64,000 bases of DNA from Ifrita kowaldi (Eukaryota; Chordata; Aves; Passeriformes; Cinclosomatidae), in the NCBI GenBank assembly GCA_013398055.1, contig VZRS01012042.1:62001-126000 (forward strand), written 5' to 3'. The position numbers were made by a program, and so were the translations under genes. The notes beneath the pieces were generated by a model. The model worked only from the letters and a program-made list of their open reading frames with translations. It did no database searches and was not told the DNA's origin. Shown one piece after another: positions 11,030 to 23,500 of this stretch (its first letter is position 1; every line of letters begins with the position of its first letter).

Positions 11030-12342
11030 AATCCTGGGAATGACTGACAAGTCAGCCTCCTCTCTGTGCCTTGTAGGGTTCAGATTCTCCTGGAAGCTAT
11101 GTTGAAGCATACGGGATACTGGGAGGTGACACACCCAATGTGACTTCACTGACCAAATCATGCCTTGATAATCCATCCAGTGGCTTTCTGGGATGGAATA
11201 ACTGAAGAGTGGACAAGAAAAGACCTACAGGTGTCATTTACCTATAAGGCCTTTGATATGGTCCTCCAAAACATTCCTGACACTAAATGGGACCGATGGA
11301 TGGCTGGATGGATGGATAAATGGATGGATGAATGGCTGGTTAATTAGGTGAGGAATTGTGTGGATCACCATACCCAAAAATGTTTATAGTCAGTGTCTCA
11401 ATGTCCAAGTGGACACAAGTGATGGTAATGTCCCTCAAGGGTCTGTACTGTCAGCTATGCCATTAACATCTTCCTCAGTGACACAGTGGGATCAAGCACA
11501 CCCTCAGCAAGTTTGCAGATTACACGAACTGGATTTGAAGTAGCGAAGGGATGCCATCCAGAGGGACCCTGGCAGGTTTTACAGGCACCTGTGCAAATCT
11601 CATGAAGTTCAACAAGGGCCAATGCAAAGTCCTACACCTGGGTCAGGGTAACCCCCAGTATCAGTATGGGCCGGGGGATGAAGGGACTGGGAGTGGCCCT
11701 GCCAAGAACAGCTTGGGGGTGCTGGTGGGTGAAAACCTGTACGCGACCTGACCATGTGCACTCACAGCCCAGAGAGCCAAACGTGTCCTGGGCTGCATCC
11801 AAAGCAGCGTGGGCAGCAGGGGAGGGAGGGGATTCTGCCCCTCTGCTCTGCTCTGGTGAGACCCCACCTGGAACTCTGCATCCAGCTCTGGGGTCCCAGC
11901 ACAGGAAGGACATGGACCTGTTGGAGCAAGTCCAGAAGAGGACCATGTAAATGATCCTCCACAATCCATGAATGACCAGAGGGCTGGAACTTCTTCCCTG
12001 TGAAGGAAGATTGAGAAAACTAAGTTGGTTTGGCCTAGAAAAACGAGCACTCCAGGAGGCCTCATTGCAACCTTCCAATATTTAAAAAGGAGTTTGTGTG
12101 AAAGACAGAGACATTTTTTTTGAGTCCCTTAGAGACAGGAAAAGGGGCAAGAGTTTCAAATTGAAAGAGATTTTAGTGTATTTGAGCAGATTTAGTATAA
12201 GGCAGATATTTTTCACATGAGAGTGGTAAACATTGGCACAGGCTGTGGGGCTTTGATCTAGTGAAAGATGTCCCTGGTCATGGCAGATGGGTTGGACTAT
12301 ATGATCTTGCAGATTGGATCCCTTCTAAAACAAAACAGTCTT
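11030..12342 (+). mobile_element. CR1 LINE, long ORF2 (RT) and 3' UTR fragment, inactive
   Basis: This is the longest CR1 here. CR1 ORF2 encodes an endonuclease and reverse transcriptase that copies the element by target-primed reverse transcription. Recognisable RT pieces appear in order: YKAFDMV (motif A type, normally KAFDTV) at about 11243-11263, VPQGSVL (motif B type) near 11429-11449, then CTLSKFADY at about 11497-11523, where the catalytic FADD is now FADY. Next come NLMKFNKGQCKVLHLG and GVLV (11595-11740), then ILPLCSALVRPHLE with IQLWGP (about 11831-11900). These pieces lie in different frames with stops between, so it is a pseudo-element. A GGAT-like microsatellite at 11295-11338 interrupts the RT. 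The 3' tail (gttggact.tatgatctt...) ends near 12342 with poor octamers. The 5' truncation near 11030 is typical of CR1. Confidence 0.93.
11295..11338. repeat. GGAT-type microsatellite inside CR1 RT
   Basis: The run gatggatggctggatggatg and its continuation form imperfect GGAT/GAAT units. CR1 consensus, as I remember it, already has a gatggatgg segment at this point of ORF2, so the repeat probably grew from the element's own sequence. It replaces normal RT coding sequence with repeated Trp-Met-Asp/Lys. Confidence 0.8.
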
Positions 12343-15300
12343 TGGTTCAGCTTTCTGTGTAGAAGGTATCTTCCCAGAAGACAATTACCTTGTTCGGCTA
12401 TATAAACAGAGAGCTGGATTAGAGTTTGTGAGTACTTTTTTCAGCAGTCTAATAGGTAATCTCAGAAAACTCGTTTCATTTCATCTCATTAAAAAAAAAA
12501 AATTAAAAACCCTTTCTGTCTTAACCATTATGGTCTAGCAAAATTCTTTTTATTAGAGAGGAGAAAGAAAAAAAGTCCTGGATGTAAAATTCAATTGTAC
12601 CAACCTGTTAGTAGAACTATTTCATGGCCAAACATCACTGAAGACAGATAATCACGTTACAAACCTGAATATACAAGCAAAATCAGATCCCCAAAGTTTT
12701 CAGACTGAAATTGTATCTGAAAGGTAAGTCTCTGTGCCCTAAGCTACACTTCATTTATTAACAAGACAGTCTAAAATGATGTTTTGCAAAGTGACAGGAA
12801 ATGGCTGAAATCCTCCCTCCTCTGAACCCCTTAGGGAAGCAGCCACCTTGGCTGCCATGCAGAGTTACTGGAATTGCACAACAGTGCTGCAAAGAAATCA
12901 CTCGTGCTTGCATGCACAGACATGAGCTCCTCAGGCCAAAACACCCTTCTACACCTCTGCCCTGGCTCTCACAAGGTGCTCCTGCTTATTGAGCGGCTCA
13001 GTTTTTGAACAGAGGTACTGTGCACCCTATAAGGCTGCTGAAACAGCTAAATATTTCAATATTGCCAACCCACTTATTCAGACCTCCCTGTCTGAGAGAT
13101 TGTACACTGGTTGTTGAAGAAAAGATCCTGCTCCATTTCACTTTCCTGATACGTTCTTCAACCTAAATACAAATTGTACTTAATAAATTCCAGGAATAAT
13201 CAGTTCCATAAATTTTCCCTTCTGTGGAAATATTCCCTTTTGAGGTCCCAGTATATTTCCTCCAGGACATTTCTTTAGTTGTCCCTATTTTTCTGAGAGG
13301 AAGTGCTTATTTATTCCTATTGGAACTACTTTTACAAATCAAAGTCTCCCACATTCCCTCAAATGTCTTTTTGTCAAGTGAAAGAGATGCAGTCTTCATG
13401 TGGAAGCCCAGTATATGTGATAAATTTATAGCAACTACTTCCTTTCTGAAATTAGTAGCCAGAATTTGATGTATTATAATTATTATTTTTTCTTACTATT
13501 TTTAACACATATTAACAACAATAAAGAAAACCTGAGAAAGAGAATGTATTAATTCTCCCTTTGCAAGACTCTGATGGGAGCTAAGAGGTGTTTTATCATG
13601 GCTAACTAATACATGTTAATTACCACAATAAAAAAACCAAACAGGAGAAAGTTGATTTCACCTGACTGTGAAAAAAATTTGCTCACACAAAGGAACACTA
13701 CTTGGGAATTTTGGTCCTATTTCTAATTTTAAAAAAAATGTCAGTGATACAGATGTTTTATAAACTCATTTTTGGTTTGCCAGATGGTTCCATCAGGTAC
13801 AAATTAAATAATGTGAAAAAAATTGCAATATGAGTCTTCTTTTCAACTATACATTTTGTTTTCTCTGTTTACAGGCTCTTGCTATTTTATTTTTAGAACT
13901 AAATATGCTCAAAACAAAGCATTTTTTTAGAGATTAGTTTTTTAACTATGATCTATTTAGTTTGGCTTAAACCAAGTACTTGTTGAACAATTCTTTCTGT
14001 CAGAACACTTTAAAAGCTTTCACTTGGAGACTTTTATTGTTAACATTTACTTTTGTGCTGTCATAAAAAGAATTAATGTGACACCTCCAGGATGGTTTTA
14101 TGGTGGGGCAGTTATTGCATAATTAATTTAGCTAATACTAGTCAGGAAAGAATGAATTCAGGTTGTCAAAAAAGAGAATTTTTCTCCAAAATTGCTATTT
14201 TAAAGTTCTTCATCAATCTCTGCCTTACTTATGCTCTGTCTGTCCGCACAGCACTTAAGACAAGAAGAAAAAAAAAAAAAAGGAAGAAAAGGAAAAACCA
14301 AAAAACAGTGTTTAAAGTCTACCTACATAGATACCTATACAACTGGTCCTGTCTGCAGATTTTGTGACACTTCCTGAACATAAAAAAAGGTATCACATAA
14401 TCTATAGTGGTAACTATTTAAACTACAGGTGTGGCAATGCTGTTATGGTATTCCTGAATATTTAAACAAAATAAAGCATTAATGAAGGATGAAGACCAAA
14501 GAAGAAACACCTTCTATTACTACCTGGGAGAAGAAGGGAAGCAAAATCACTTCAAAGAGAACAGTTCATCCTTTGTACCACTTCCAGAACTGCCTTTGGA
14601 GTTCAACAGAGGTTCCCTAGTTAGCCAGAAATGTCAGTGAAGAAAACCTAACTAAACGCTTACCTCAAAATATTTTCAGATTTTCTCGTACTTTTGAAAG
14701 GTCTCTTTTAAATGCTTTTGTTTACCATTTAGATAACTAAATGCCAGAAGATTCTATTGCAGTAAATACTCTTTAAAAAGTGTGTATCAGGGATAGAGGA
14801 ATAGTCAGAAAATATACAAAACAAGGGGTGGGGTGTTTTCCCTCTGAGGATTGTCATTTCAAAACATAATAATGTTTTTTATTACTTTTCATATGTGCAG
14901 CAATTATAGTTCATACAGGAGTATAAGGACTAAACCTCTGAAGGACGCTGTATCCTCAGTGGTGTTTCCCATCACCAAAAAAGGCACAGTTAGAAGACTC
15001 ATAAAAGCCTTACACTTGCCTACTCCTCTGTGTCCTTCAAAGGCTAAAAAAATGTAAAACCTTTACCTTTCAGAGTCTTGGTTTCAACTGAAAATAAATC
15101 TCATATTCATGGGATGCAATCACATAACCAGATGCATTTTACCAAACAAAACTACCCAGATAATTTTGTTTTGTCTTTTTTTTTTTTTTTACATTATTTT
15201 TGTATGCACTTCAGATCTGAGAACCATCTCAAAAGGAAGGATAAATTATTTAAAAACATAAAATATATTCAAAAGTACAATATGCTTACTTTGTAAGACC

Positions 15301-17254
15301 TCAGTAAGAGAGTGTCTTCAAAGGCAAAATTATCCACGTACTTTCCAGCAGGTATTAATTCAAAATTCATTGTTCTGCTAAATACATATTTCAGAAATCA
15401 TGAAATTTTCCTTCTTATTCCATTAATTTTTTCCTAATTAGTATACTGTAAATATCACAATGCTAATTTGAGAGTGGAGATAAAAATCCCAGCATTTTAA
15501 CCGGAAATATATCATTAGAAGATGTTGCAAGATAAGTATGGTACTTTAATTGAAGGAGGACAATAGGCAGGACATTAGGCATTATAGTAAAGAGAGAACT
15601 TATACTAATGTCAGCTTTACTATGTATATGGGTTTTCCTTTGAGGCATTTAGCTTTTCCCATTATGCAGCAGCTCCAAAAAAAGACAGCATTTTGGAAAC
15701 AAAACCCTCATCTGGTTGAAAAGGAAAAATTCTTCCTCTGATCAGTGAAACTGCACTTATGATTCTCCTTTTCAGTCTTTAGGCAAGACACACACTAGTC
15801 TCTACGGGCAGTCATTTTTTGGAACCGGTGCTCACATTTGGGTGTCACTCATTTGCTTACAGGTACAAACCCATCCTTCCACATGTATCTCCAAGGGGAG
15901 TTGGACAGGAACACAAGTGCAAGGCAATGCCATCCCTCCAGACACCAACAGGGCAGACACAGGTCTTCAACAGATAAATAAATTCAACTTTATTCACACC
16001 TGCTTTGAAATTAAGCTGGCCCGTTCATTGCAGAAAAAAACAATGCCTTAGAGCTTGCAGTACCCAATACTGGTCTCAATCACTCTCAAAGAAATCTGAG
16101 TTATGCTCATGGGTTCATATAATCCTGGAGTGACAGCGCTGAAATTCTTGTTATTTATGTAACTGAATGGAAAGAAACGAAAGACGGAATGTGACAGCCT
16201 TCACAGCATCCCTCTATCTGACAGACATACAGACTGCTATCTGAAATTGTCTGTTCACTGAGGGAAAAATGAACGTAAGGCAAAAACAGGAATTCAAACA
16301 GCAGGGGAACATCCCAGAACCTGGTCAGTTCATAAAGGAAGGAAAACCTTTTCTGACTACCAAAAACTGTGTTTTATTTAGTGAACTAAATTTATTTAGA
16401 ATCCCCAATCCACAAAACTTCTACTCTTCAATTACTATCTTACTTACACTGAGTGATCTGCCTATTTAGTGACCCAGAAAATGTGTCTTTCTCCACAGGA
16501 TGCAGTTCTGCTAACCATTATCCATCTACCTGCTGCTGCACACAAAATATACATTTTGCTAATAACAGCAACAGTAACTATTTTATTTTGTTTCTGAACA
16601 TTGCATATCATCTTCGTAAAATGAATTCCCATAAAAATGCTCAGCAGAGCTGAGAAGCTCTATAATATGGTTAAATGAAGCTAGAATATTATCACATTAC
16701 ATAATTTACATCTTAAGAAGTGTAAGCTCTTCACACCCAGAGTATGGAATAGCCTTCACAGCTGTACAGTTTAAATAATGTGAAGGAATTTTGCATAGTT
16801 AGAATCAGAATCCTAACGCAAATGGATCAGGTGCATTAATCAGAATGGTTTCCACTCAAAGTTCAAAAGCATTTTTTTCCTCTGAGAGATTTAGTTTTCT
16901 CTTCAGGTTCATCAACCTGTCATCTTGGTCAATTTTGCCAAAATTGGGTCTCACTGGAACCCCACTGGCACTTCTTTTATACTACAATTTAATTCCACAT
17001 TTCCTGTATATCCTTTCTGTCTATTACCCCCATTTTCAAAATTCTGATCACTTTCACCTTCACTGACATAACTTTAGGATGCTATGCAGCTTTTATAGTC
17101 CCTGCATATAGATGTGTTAAAAGTATTTTTTCCCCCAAGGTTATCCAAGCGTAAAAGGTATGATTTCACTACCTTCTGGGGTTTTAATTACTTGATTTTA
17201 TTTCTTTTTTTTCCGTTCTGCATCAGGTTACCATTGCATTGCACAAATGCCTGA
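12343..17254. other. Unassigned AT-rich DNA with A-rich and T-rich runs
   Basis: Low-complexity items are an A-run near 12490-12502, an A-rich tract at 14259-14306 with 14 consecutive A at 14268-14281, and a T-run near 15177-15191. The part at about 12800-13000 is somewhat more GC-rich but matches nothing I know. Open frames do not exceed about 90 codons and show no domain. The A-rich tract is not preceded by sequence that looks like a processed gene copy. Confidence 0.55.
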
Positions 17255-17547
17255 TTCTTCACAAGGGCACATAGTGATAGGACAAGGGGTAATGTCTTTA
17301 ACCTGAAAGAGGGAAGGTTTCGATTTGATTTTAGGAAGAAATCCTTTACTGTGAGGGTGGTAAAACGGTGGACAATGTTGCCTTGAGAAGTTGTGGATGC
17401 CTCATGAATGGAATTGCTCAAGGCCAGGCTGGATGGAGTTTAGAGCAACCTGATCTAGTAAGTGGCATCCCTGCTCGTGGCTGAGCGTTTGGAACGAGAG
17501 GGTCTTTAAAGTCCTTTCCAACCAAAACCATTCTATGATTCTATGAT
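17255..17547 (+). mobile_element. CR1 LINE 3' UTR fragment with intact tail
   Basis: The match starts at the CR1 3' region ('gtgataggacaaggggtaatg'), continues through 'gtgagggtggtaaaacggtgg', 'agagcaacctgatctag' and 'ggtctttaaagtcctttcc', and ends in the well-kept octamer pair 'attctatgattctatgat' at 17530-17547. It is a short 5'-truncated insertion. No coding part is included. The clean tail suggests it is younger than the other copies here. Confidence 0.95.
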
Positions 17548-18213
17548 GATTTTCTGATTATAGTTCATGTTACAGGTCCAGTTCTATTTCAAACACCAAA
17601 AATTCCTTGAAAATTTTTGATAAAAGTTATAAATGGCCTAGTTCTGTTTTTATTAAAACCAGCCCTGCCTAACAAGGAGTCAATTGTCCAATTATGACGA
17701 GCTACTTTCCATTAAGGGGTAGCTCAAGAAAAAGTGGGAAAGTGGGACACTGTAAACAGCACAGATCTGGATGTGATCAGTTGTGACATTTTAAGATGCA
17801 ATAAGGAAAGTCCATCATTAAAAATAAATCCTTCCTGAAAATAAGAGCAGTTTTCAAACTAAAGGGGGAAAAGGAAGAAAAAAAAATTAGGCAGTGCATA
17901 AGATAAGCACAGTTTTAGAAGTACCTGACCATACCAATAACTTCATTGTCTCAGTATGTCAGTACTACCCAGGAAGTCTGATGATGACAGGATTGAGTCA
18001 TCTGACTTGCCTTAACTTATAATTCTGAAAGAAAGCATTCAGTGCAAACACCATAATTAATAAAAACATAGCACCAAATATTTGGAAAGTATGCTGTAAG
18101 CTGTAAGGAAACACACAGGCATACGATGTTTACATAATTTTAAACTGTGTGTTCTCAATTTCCTTCACTATATACCATTGTAAGTCTACTAGGATTTTTG
18201 CATGAAAATGAAT
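17548..18213. other. Unassigned AT-rich spacer
   Basis: No gene, repeat family or RNA gene was recognised between the CR1 and the G/T-rich tract. An A-rich run lies near 17877-17888. Confidence 0.5.
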
Positions 18214-18352
18214 GGGTTTGGTGCATTTGGTTTGTTTGATTTTGGTTTTGGTGGGGTTTTATTTGGTTTGGGGATTTTTTTTGTTTGTTTGGTTGGTTGG
18301 TTTTTTGTGGGTTTTGTTTTTTGTTTTGGTATGAGGTTTTTTTACTTTTTTT
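18214..18352. repeat. G/T-rich low-complexity tract
   Basis: The plus strand is almost entirely G and T. Positions 18225-18344 contain no cytosine at all and only a few A. It is built from irregular units such as ggttt, gttt and ggttggttgg, not from one exact period. Scattered GG and GGG/GGGG groups are present. It resembles an expanded and decayed (GGTTT)n or (GTTT)n microsatellite; a clean GGTTT array lies at 28927-28958. Confidence 0.85.
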
Positions 18353-18991
18353 AAGGTTTAAGTATCTGTTAGCTTTCTATACTGTAACTACTGATTTTTA
18401 AAGTCGGGATAATATAGCTGTCACTTTTTTTTTCCTCCCTCTTCATAACATTTGTTAAATAATTACTGATTTGATAGCACAGTGTAGGCGATCCTAATAT
18501 TTCGTGACTGAAATTAATAGATGTATTTTTGGTTCCTGGATACCATGTGAAGGATGCTACTGCATGCAATAAGCTTCTCCTGAATTTTGATAGCTGGTAT
18601 TGGTTTTTAGGTAGAACAAAATTACAGAATATGTCATAGGAACAAAAAAGTCATAAACATCTTCCCTTTGAAAACATTCAAATGAATAAATGAGGCAACT
18701 TCTATAAACTTTTTCATGAAAAATATTTCAAAATATTTCTTCCCTAAGCTTCAATATAGAGTGAGCAGAATTTCCAAAACAGGTCTGAGGATTATCACAA
18801 TTTCTTGTAAATTAATATAACTTCAGAGATAACATGATTTAGATTAGCTTAGGATATGACCTTTAATTCTCATGACAAATTTGACCTTAATGAAAATGGC
18901 AAATTTTTACATAGGCATGAATACAGCAGAAATAGCCTGCTTTGTCCCATAAGGATGAGTCTTTGATTCTGAAAGGCATCACTGTTGTGGT
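18353..18991. other. Unassigned AT-rich spacer
   Basis: AT-rich with a T-run near 18425-18433. Nothing else was recognised. Confidence 0.5.
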
Positions 18992-19065
18992 AATCACAGA
19001 ATCATAGAAAGACTTCAGTTGGAAGGGTCCTCAAAGATCATCCCATTCCAAACCCCCAGTGTCCA
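18992..19065 (-). mobile_element. Very short CR1 LINE 3' tail
   Basis: Read on the plus strand, 'aatcacagaatcatagaaag' followed by 'cagttggaagggtcctcaaagatcatcc' is the reverse complement of a CR1 3' end (octamers, then the 'ggacc...ccttccaac' motif). Only about 70 bases are recognisable. It is an extreme 5' truncation. Confidence 0.88.
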
Positions 19066-20530
19066 AAGGAGAACTAAAATAACACAGTTCTTGGTTTACT
19101 CCCCTTTCTCTATTCACTCTGCCTTCTGAATGAACCTTTATGTCCGCTGAGGCACTGATCTTCAGGTCTAATGAGACATCAAGAAAATGAAATGGTGACT
19201 GCTTTCTACTTAATGTATATGACTATTTTTAGAGTGAATACATTTAAATAAATGGTATGAGATCTCTGCTTTTCTTGGAATCTTTAAGTTAAAACTGTTC
19301 TGATTTTGTGCAATTGTTTCCAAATTGTTTTTCGTCATTAGAGTGCCAAATTTTGTAGAGAAACAATTACACACAGATTTCAAATGTATACTCACATTTG
19401 CACAGGCACAAGCAGCTTTACGTGTGAAAAAAAAAATATTGCACAGATTTCTTCTGCATAGAGACTAGATTGAGTTCAAATAATGGCCTTCAAGCAGTGT
19501 CAGTATGCTCCAGAGACAGAAGACCAGATTCAGCACAGGAGCTCTACCTTAGCAAATTAACAAATTCAAGAGCAATTTTGACAAAATCTTGATGATCCTC
19601 TCAGAAATTTGAAGATACTCTTTTTCTTAGTCATCTATTTATATATAAAGAAAGGAAGATTATGCTTCATAGCTCCATATTTTCATTAAAATTCTTATAT
19701 TTTACTGAGCTGATACATTTTTTACTCACTCCTCATCCTTCACGCTTTAAAGCATAAGTTTAAGTAATAACATTAGAATTTTCTCTTCCAATAATATTGA
19801 CAACACTTCCAAAGGACTACTGCAGAAAATACCATTTTCTACATTTTGAATACCCTTAACTCCTTTTCCATGTTCCAGAGAGGCCAAGAACTGTGCTATG
19901 TGGCCTGTCTCCTCGAGTGCTTTCTCAAGACATGTCACATTGCATTACTTGAAAGGGTTCTGTTGACCTACAGCTGTTCTCATTCACATGACTGGGTCAC
20001 CTGTTCTTCCTTACTCATTCAAGGGCTTTTTAACATATTTGAGGCAAGGCTTTCCTAGGGACATGGCAGAGCTCCTCACCATCTCTCACTTCACTGTATC
20101 TTTTCAGCATCCTGTAGTTCTTGGACTTTCAGGCATGAGGTCTCACCTTATTAAACATCCCCTGTCTGGCAAAACGTCCTCTGCACATGAGTAAAAAGAG
20201 GCAGAAGGCAGTGGCCTTCAGGATTACACTTAAAGGTGTAGTGAGTCTGAGAATGATTTTGTAGTCTAAGGATGATTTAATTCATAGTGATGCAGTAAAC
20301 AAGGATAAAATAAAGCTTTGAAATTTGTTTTTCAATATTGAGACCTAATGTTCATGCCAAAAGCTTCTATACAATCCCTAACAGTATTGAAAAAAATATA
20401 CCAGATATCACAGCTACATTAAAAACAGAGATTATGTAAAAGAATATAAGGTGTCAAACTGTGATCAGCTGTATAGTTATTAAAAATCTGTATATCAGCA
20501 GACTGCTGTTATATAACAGATTTTTTTTAT
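19066..20530. other. Unassigned DNA
   Basis: The part at about 19850-20200 is less AT-rich than its flanks and has open frames of about 70 codons on both strands, but nothing identifies it. A perfect 14-nt palindrome ctgttatataacag lies at 20506-20519. No gene was recognised. Confidence 0.5.
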
Positions 20531-20582
20531 CACAGAGTCATAGAATGGCCTAGGTTGGAAGGGACATTAAGGAACATCGAGA
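20531..20582 (-). mobile_element. Very short CR1 LINE 3' tail
   Basis: 'cacagagtcatagaatggcc' followed by 'taggttggaagggacattaagg' is the reverse-complement form of the CR1 3' terminus. The match fades after about 50 bases. A T-run lies directly to its left (20521-20528). Confidence 0.85.
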
Positions 20583-23500
20583 TTTGCTTCGGTTTGGCTT
20601 TTGCCAGTCAGGAACCGAAGACCACTTTCGGGCATGGAAATTCTTCTTCCAACATCAAAATAAACCAACAAATTCAGTTCAGTTTTGGAGAGCTGCATAT
20701 GTTATCTTGCAAAAATCTCCTTGTACCTTTTAGTTTAGCTCTGGTGTCACTCTCACATTGACAGTAATAGTGTACAAAGTTATTGGTTTTTTTCCTGCTC
20801 GTATACTTTCTGATTAATGAAATGCAACACAGTAGTTTACTATGATGAACTTCCATTTCAAAATTCCGTACCAAAGATTGGGCTGCAAGAATAAAAATAC
20901 AAACCAGAAAGATCTAAGCATGCGCAGTAGGATTGTGAGTGAGGCATGAAGGAAAGTCAGGAAGGACTGAATTAACTGTTTCAAGCAAGATACACAATCT
21001 AAAATGGTGCATTGCTTAAGGCAGAAAATGGAAGCACATTGACATTGTTACTGAAAGGTGACAGCGGATCTTCTAGCTATTCTTAAGGTGTCTTTATTTT
21101 CTGCAAAACATAGGAAGGGTATTCAGAGCAGTTGCACAACAAAGCTTTGCTACATTTCCAGGCATAAAGAAAACAGCTTTTTAATTGTGGATTGTAACTT
21201 TACTTTCTCCAGCAAACTGCTTCTCTAAGTTTTTTTTTCAGCTCTGCTTGACATTCTAACTTTTCTAAAACAAAGGCTACTGAGGTTAAATTTCTGTTTT
21301 CCAAACAACAATTCTAGTAGCCTTCAAATGTAGACACCACCTGGTATTTGGAGAGACCAGGGTAGAAAATGGAATGTCTTCGCTGGAGGAACCAGTGTCT
21401 CTCCAAAGAAACACCTAGCTTGCTGTGTGTCAGTTTTAGACATCTGTTAATTATACTGGAATATGGATGCCTGAAGTCCATACTCCAATGCATAGTTCTG
21501 AATTTCATCTGGAAAATCGAGACTCATATTCAGTAAATGTAATAACTCCCAAGTAAATCCTAACACTTATAAATAAGTCCAACCGTAACTTAGAGTATAA
21601 CTCCATTTACAACTCAGAGAAAATATTCAGATGACTCCATACATAACAGCGCAAGATAACACCACAAAAAACTGAAATGGATTGTTCTAATTTATTTTGA
21701 CGGTTTCAAGAATCAGCAGGTCTTGCAGCTCCAGGGTAAGCAAAGATGTCTCTAAGTGACTTTTTGGGTGTGCATTTTGAATTTAGAAGAAGCCTGAATT
21801 CCATAAAAGAAATGGCCATAATATATTGAATATCAGACCCCTTCTGGCTGTATAATCTGACTGTCTGAAGCCACGTGTTACTTTTGAATGTGCTAGATTG
21901 AATTGTCAGAAATTATGCAAGTATATGGATTAAAATGAGTGTTTCAAACCTGAGGGGATTTACTCTTTTTATTCACATAACAACATGTATGTATTTCTAG
22001 TAATTTCAGCACAACTATTCAAATTTTTCTTTCCATTATGAAGAACAGCAGCTTCCAGTCTCAAAAGCAAAGCGCTAAGATAGCCTTTGCTTATTTTCAG
22101 ACAGGCGGATCTGGTAACACTGAGGACTATGAGAAACCTTAATTAATTTTATTACCCAATCCTTCCATAAGTACTTTTAATAATCTAGGTCTGTAGATTA
22201 AAAAGCAGGAGAAAAAATACAATCATCCAGAATTTTTTGTGTTCTCCTCTAGGAGTGTTCAAGAGACACATTTTTAACTCGATATACAGGCACTAATCCA
22301 TCAAACTCAGGGCATTTACTCAAGAAACAGAGACATTGAAGTATTAGAAATATTAATCAATATAGAAAACTTTGGAAATGATAGTAAATTATTTCCAGAC
22401 AAGTACTGCACTCATGCAAAATTTGGCTACATCTGGTAATATAAAAATTATCTGTCACCCTGGTAGGCTGCAATCGAGGTTTGTAAGGAAAAGCAGTTCT
22501 CACAGCAGTGTTGGCCACCTAGGGAAGGAAACTAATTTAATCTGCCTGAAAAAACACACCATCAGCAACAGCCATGGTTAGATAACACCACCTCTCATCT
22601 AATTTGACTTTATTTGAAATGTCCCAGGCACAAAAATGTATAATATTTTCTGTCTTGAAAAATTTCAGTTTATCAAATAGTGTGATCTTTCCTCTTTTGA
22701 AAAGAAATACATGTGCGTTGACATGCACAAATGAAATAAACTCTTCTTTTTTTCCTTTTTTTTTCTGAAATAGGAAGAGCCATTACACCTCTTGGGATAT
22801 AATGCTTAACAGCAGCACTTAGTATAATCTAGATCAGTAAAGACAGAAACATTCTTGAGATGCCTGAAAACCTTCTCAGGGAGGATTTTAACATCAAATG
22901 AAAAGTACAGAGAAAACTTTCACATCCTCATGTTATGGAAATTCACAGATGTTACGCACTGTGCATCCCAAATTCACCACAAGAATGTTAGGAAAACAAG
23001 TTGAATAGGCAGTAATGAATCTTTTCAGAAGGATGAAAACAAAAGACAGAATGAAAGACAATTTACTTCCCGTTATTCCTCAAACCTTTTTTAAAAATAG
23101 AATTTCAAATTACAACTCTTAACCTACCCTTTTGTTTGATTAACAACATTTCATTACCCCATACAAGCTCATCATCATAAAGATACATTAGTGTATTCTC
23201 ACTGGCAGTGACTTATTGCTAACTCCAAATTGAATATTGGTGTTTTGCTATTGAAATGCCAATACCGAAAATTGCACACAAGTCATTAGAAACAATGGCA
23301 CCTTCAGATTTAATTACGCATACAGTCAAAGGAAGCCCAGTAAGTCAGAAGTGGTTATTGTGGATAAAAAGTCATAATAGTATTTTTGAAGAAAATTCAA
23401 TGCTCCTTGTCAATTATAATTTAAAAACATTGTATTATTTGTTGTGATTTCTACTACACATAAGATACAAAAATATCATAAATGATGCAGAAAGAGCATC

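Noticed and set aside
11632..12078. 134- and 148-codon frames on the minus strand
   Set aside because: They are antisense readings of the CR1 ORF2 on the plus strand, where real RT motifs are seen.
14259..14306. A-rich tract as the tail of a processed pseudogene
   Set aside because: The preceding sequence shows no gene-like frame or known mRNA and no target-site duplication was seen.
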